Positions 61,336 through 64,000 of a stretch of DNA of 64,000 nt are shown piece by piece. Source of the stretch: Euclidia mi (Eukaryota > Arthropoda > Insecta > Lepidoptera > Erebidae). How positions within the stretch are numbered: the stretch's first letter is position 1; each line of letters begins with the position of its first letter. Location of the stretch: NCBI GenBank assembly GCA_944739405.2, contig OX123182.2, positions 94,914,051-94,978,050 of the forward strand. Reading direction: 5' to 3'. The notes beneath the pieces are model-generated. The model was not told the origin of the DNA, searched no databases, and saw nothing but the letters and a program-made list of their open reading frames with translations. Both the position numbers and the translations under genes were made by a program.

Positions 61336-61457
61336 TTCAATATTCGATCCATATATGAATTTTGAGATTCGAGATTCGTGTTTGACATATTTTGTATGGA
61401 GCTTATGTCAAAAACGAATCTAAAATCTACATATCTATCTATAGATCGAATATTGAA
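61336..61457. mobile_element. 122-bp MITE, better copy
   Basis: The ends ttcaatattcgatc (61336-61349) and gatcgaatattgaa (61444-61457) are perfect 14-bp inverted repeats. The interior also folds: gattcgtgtttgacata pairs imperfectly with tatgtcaaaaacgaatc. A diverged copy is at 36892-37009. The target duplication is too short or AT-rich to define. Confidence 0.85.
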
Positions 61458-61504
61458 TTTCGTAGAAATTCCGTTCTGTTTTAGCCAATACAACATTTTC
61501 TTTT

Positions 61505-61562
61505 TGTTAGACTATGTTGTCCCACTGCTGAGCAAAGGCCTCTCCCTGAATTTCTACAAAAA
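61505..61562 (-). mobile_element. LINE tail remnant
   Basis: In reverse complement: gggagaggcctttgctcagc then agtgggacaacatagtcta, the common aggcctttgcccagcagtgggac 3' signature of RTE-like elements. Very short, no flanking duplication identified. Confidence 0.6.
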
Positions 61563-64000
61563 TCATACTACTGAATAAATAAAATAATTACGAGTTACGG
61601 AGACACCACACATCGAACATGGCGCGATACGTACTTGACCGATTATTTTTAATAAGCTTTTTCAAACCCGAATTTCACTGTATAACATTGCCCATACAAA
61701 AAAATACGAATCAATTAAATGTTTCATTTTCCTCCAAAACCTGTAGAGGAAATCAGGTTTGACAAGATTTTAATATTCGTACGCAAAGTTTGTCTTCAAA
61801 ATCCATTTAGCTAACAATTTGGCACTCTGCACAAAGCTGTCAGTCATCCAATGAACACGACTTTCCTATATCGAAAAATATTTTTCCCTTGTCAAACAAC
61901 TAGCTTGCAGAGCCATATAAAGTTACTAGGCGATGATTAATGAGCTGTAGTATGAGTCAAGTTCATGTGTAGCAGAATCGATTACCCTTTGGCGAGCTGG
62001 AAAAATTGCTTATACGTGCTTTTATGTGCATGTATTAAAGTTGCGTTGTTCGTTGGATCACGGTTTGTGGCGCTCTGGTTATATCATTTTAGATTTCTAT
62101 CGGTAAATATATTTCGGAATAATGCTATGTGAATTGTTAATTAGTCTCTCAAATTGGATACAACAACCATCAGGCTCCAATCTCTCTGGTTGTGAAGCTC
62201 TTCAGTGTGGGTACCAAGATATATACCCTGGAGCAGACCTAGTAAAGAGTAGCGAAATGAACTGAACGCCCATCACTATAACTGGTTTGAGGTGGCGCAG
62301 AGGTATGGAACAGCTAGGAGCAGGGTTTTGCCCAGCAATGTCGATGACTCACTGTTTTGAAAAATCTTGGCCTTTTTGTAAGCCAACTAAAAATATATTT
62401 AACATATTTTAATAAAGAAACATATTGATTAAGCGTCTACAGCAAAAAAGAAGTCAAGAAATAAAATAATTAAACTCTTTGACAACCTAACGCTAAGTTT
62501 TTGAGCTTACGGTATTCAAGAAATTGGGTCAGTGTGTACTGTAATTAAAATACCAAAAGCATCGTATTAATTATAAGCAACCTTGTCCCGAAAAAGCGAC
62601 TAAGAGCACAGTTGCTCTATTTATGAGGTTACCTCGACGGTAAAGCGCGCCATGATACAGAATTTTCACCTCATCTCAAACCATTAGGCTGGTTGCCTAC
62701 CATCTGTAGACGCGGCCGTATTTCAGCTTATTCAGCTTGCTGTGACGTCACGAAATGTCTTCTCAACGCCTGTCTGAATTGTTACAAATCATACTTATAA
62801 ATTCTACTGAAGAATTAATTACTACTGTACATCAAATGACACGATTTTCTCGTTGGTTCTGTGGCATGACATTGCTCTTATAATCACGAGTCATGAGGTC
62901 TCTGTTCAAAGGCGCGGTAATACCTTTTTCCCTGAGGAGATTCTTAGTTACAGAATGGACAGATATATTTTCGGAGGACATCACCTTAATTAGATTAATA
63001 TTGCTATAGTCACTGTATTTTTTATACATTGCGGTATTTCAGCTAGGGCTAAGCTAAAATGGCTCTTTAAACACCTGAAAAAGTATAATACTTATCGTCA
63101 TAAAAATATTACATTCATGATCAGAATTAATGTACCTACAACATCAGCATCAATGCAAAAGTTTTATTAACTGAACCACGGAACATCATTTAAAGAGTAG
63201 GCATAAAATTTTCTCCATTGAATTTCGTCGAAACGCTTCCAAGAGATTTGCAGTAAAGACATAACAAACAACATATGGATGAAACTCGAGCGTTTGCCGG
63301 GAACGACTTCTTTGATTACGTTATGTGAAAATCTGGGACTTTATTCCCTTGGGTGGCAAGTAATTTAGCGTCATAAACTATTTAATGTCCACGATGAATA
63401 CTAACAAAAGCTCTCGTCTTTTTATTTAAGTATAAAGTAAAATGATTAATAGTGAAAGTCGTGACGAGCCTGATGGAGTTGGATGTTTTATTCTAATTAC
63501 TTTTATAGGGTGGCGAGTAATGGTTTAATTATAACTACGGTTAGTTGAGGTCTGACGCTATGTGTTGTATGCCTACGAAGTTGCTTCCGCTGAGCCATAT
63601 ACCTGCCAGTATTGTGTATGTACCTTCTTATTGTTTGGTACTCGCCTTCAACTAAGATGAGACTTCAACCACAGTCTACAATGGCGATCCTTTGCTAGTT
63701 GGTAGGCTTCATATATAATTGAGTACAATGTTGAGAACTAACAGGTATGCACATTCTTCTCCTGTGCAATATGCCATATGTGGTGGATGATCTCATGCAT
63801 TCAGAAACGAGTGCCATGGGCCAAAAAATATTATATTAAATTCAAAATAATATGACATTCTAGTAACATTTTTTAATACTTAGTAGTTTTGATCAATAGC
63901 ATTATGCAAAGTTTATTAATCACTTAGGGTACCATCCTTTTCCAAGTATATTCAAGAACACAAATTGAAATTTGAAGAAGTAATAAATAAACAGCTAAAA
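61563..64000. other. Right flank, no gene seen
   Basis: AT-rich sequence. At about 62285-62345, ggtggcgcagaggtatggaa ... ttttgcccagcaatg has a faint LINE-tail look. The 65-codon minus frame at 62832-63029 is unrecognised. Confidence 0.5.

Noticed and set aside
62832..63029. 65-codon minus frame as a mariner-like remnant.
   Set aside because: No diagnostic motif (such as a DD34D block) and no inverted ends are seen nearby.

Overview
The window is animal nuclear DNA, almost certainly from a moth or butterfly. It is AT-rich and holds no gene I can recognise as a host gene. It is packed with repeat families I know from lepidopteran genomes: a tRNA-like SINE with an (ATGT)n tail, RTE-type and CR1/Jockey-type LINE tails, a Penelope-like element, a Helitron-like element and TTAA-flanked DNA transposons. 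Family names rest on memory and motif reading, since no search could be run.

The main architecture is a large direct duplication. Copy A (about 863-12228) and copy B (about 15202-33120) share one order of unique sequence, differing by a few percent in stretches I compared by eye. A 3-kb spacer between them holds a decayed Penelope-like element and a decayed non-LTR retrotransposon. The copies differ mainly by insertions, so each often serves as the empty site for the other. Copy B alone has a 1.0-1.2 kb internal tandem duplication, a 587-bp LINE tail, a 1.8-kb non-LTR element with an open 523-codon frame, a 4.68-kb DNA transposon with 27-bp terminal inverted repeats, and a 408-bp SINE. Copy A alone has a 149-bp LINE tail, a TTAA-flanked MITE, an RTE 3' end and a multi-palindrome element. 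The pair may be a true tandem duplication or two haplotypes assembled end to end.

From 33.1 kb to the right edge the sequence is single copy apart from elements: a dispersed transposase-like fragment (33.1-33.5), a possible solo LTR (around 34.2), a tRNA-derived SINE with a perfect 20-bp target duplication (34.9-35.2), a decayed non-LTR element (39.2-40.9), a (TG)68 tract abutting a SINE (43.8-44.2), a SINE/LINE cluster (45.4-47.3), a 2.3-kb TTAA element containing a 723-bp palindrome (47.5-49.8), a 2.9-kb TTAA element carrying sixteen 120-bp satellite units (51.1-54.0), a Helitron-like element (55.6-56.6), a CpG-rich retroposon (58.0-58.6) and a SINE with a different LINE tail (59.3-59.6). 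The rest looks like intergenic or intronic DNA.

The elements work as parasite pairs: SINE families I and II carry the same 3' end as the RTE LINE fragment at 9.56-9.76 kb, and a SINE I-like head at 59.3 kb carries the tail of another LINE. The non-autonomous DNA elements (TTAA type, Helitron-like, MITEs) have no intact transposase in this window; the only sizeable DNA transposase, at 22.6-26.0 kb, is broken by frameshifts, stops and a nested insertion.
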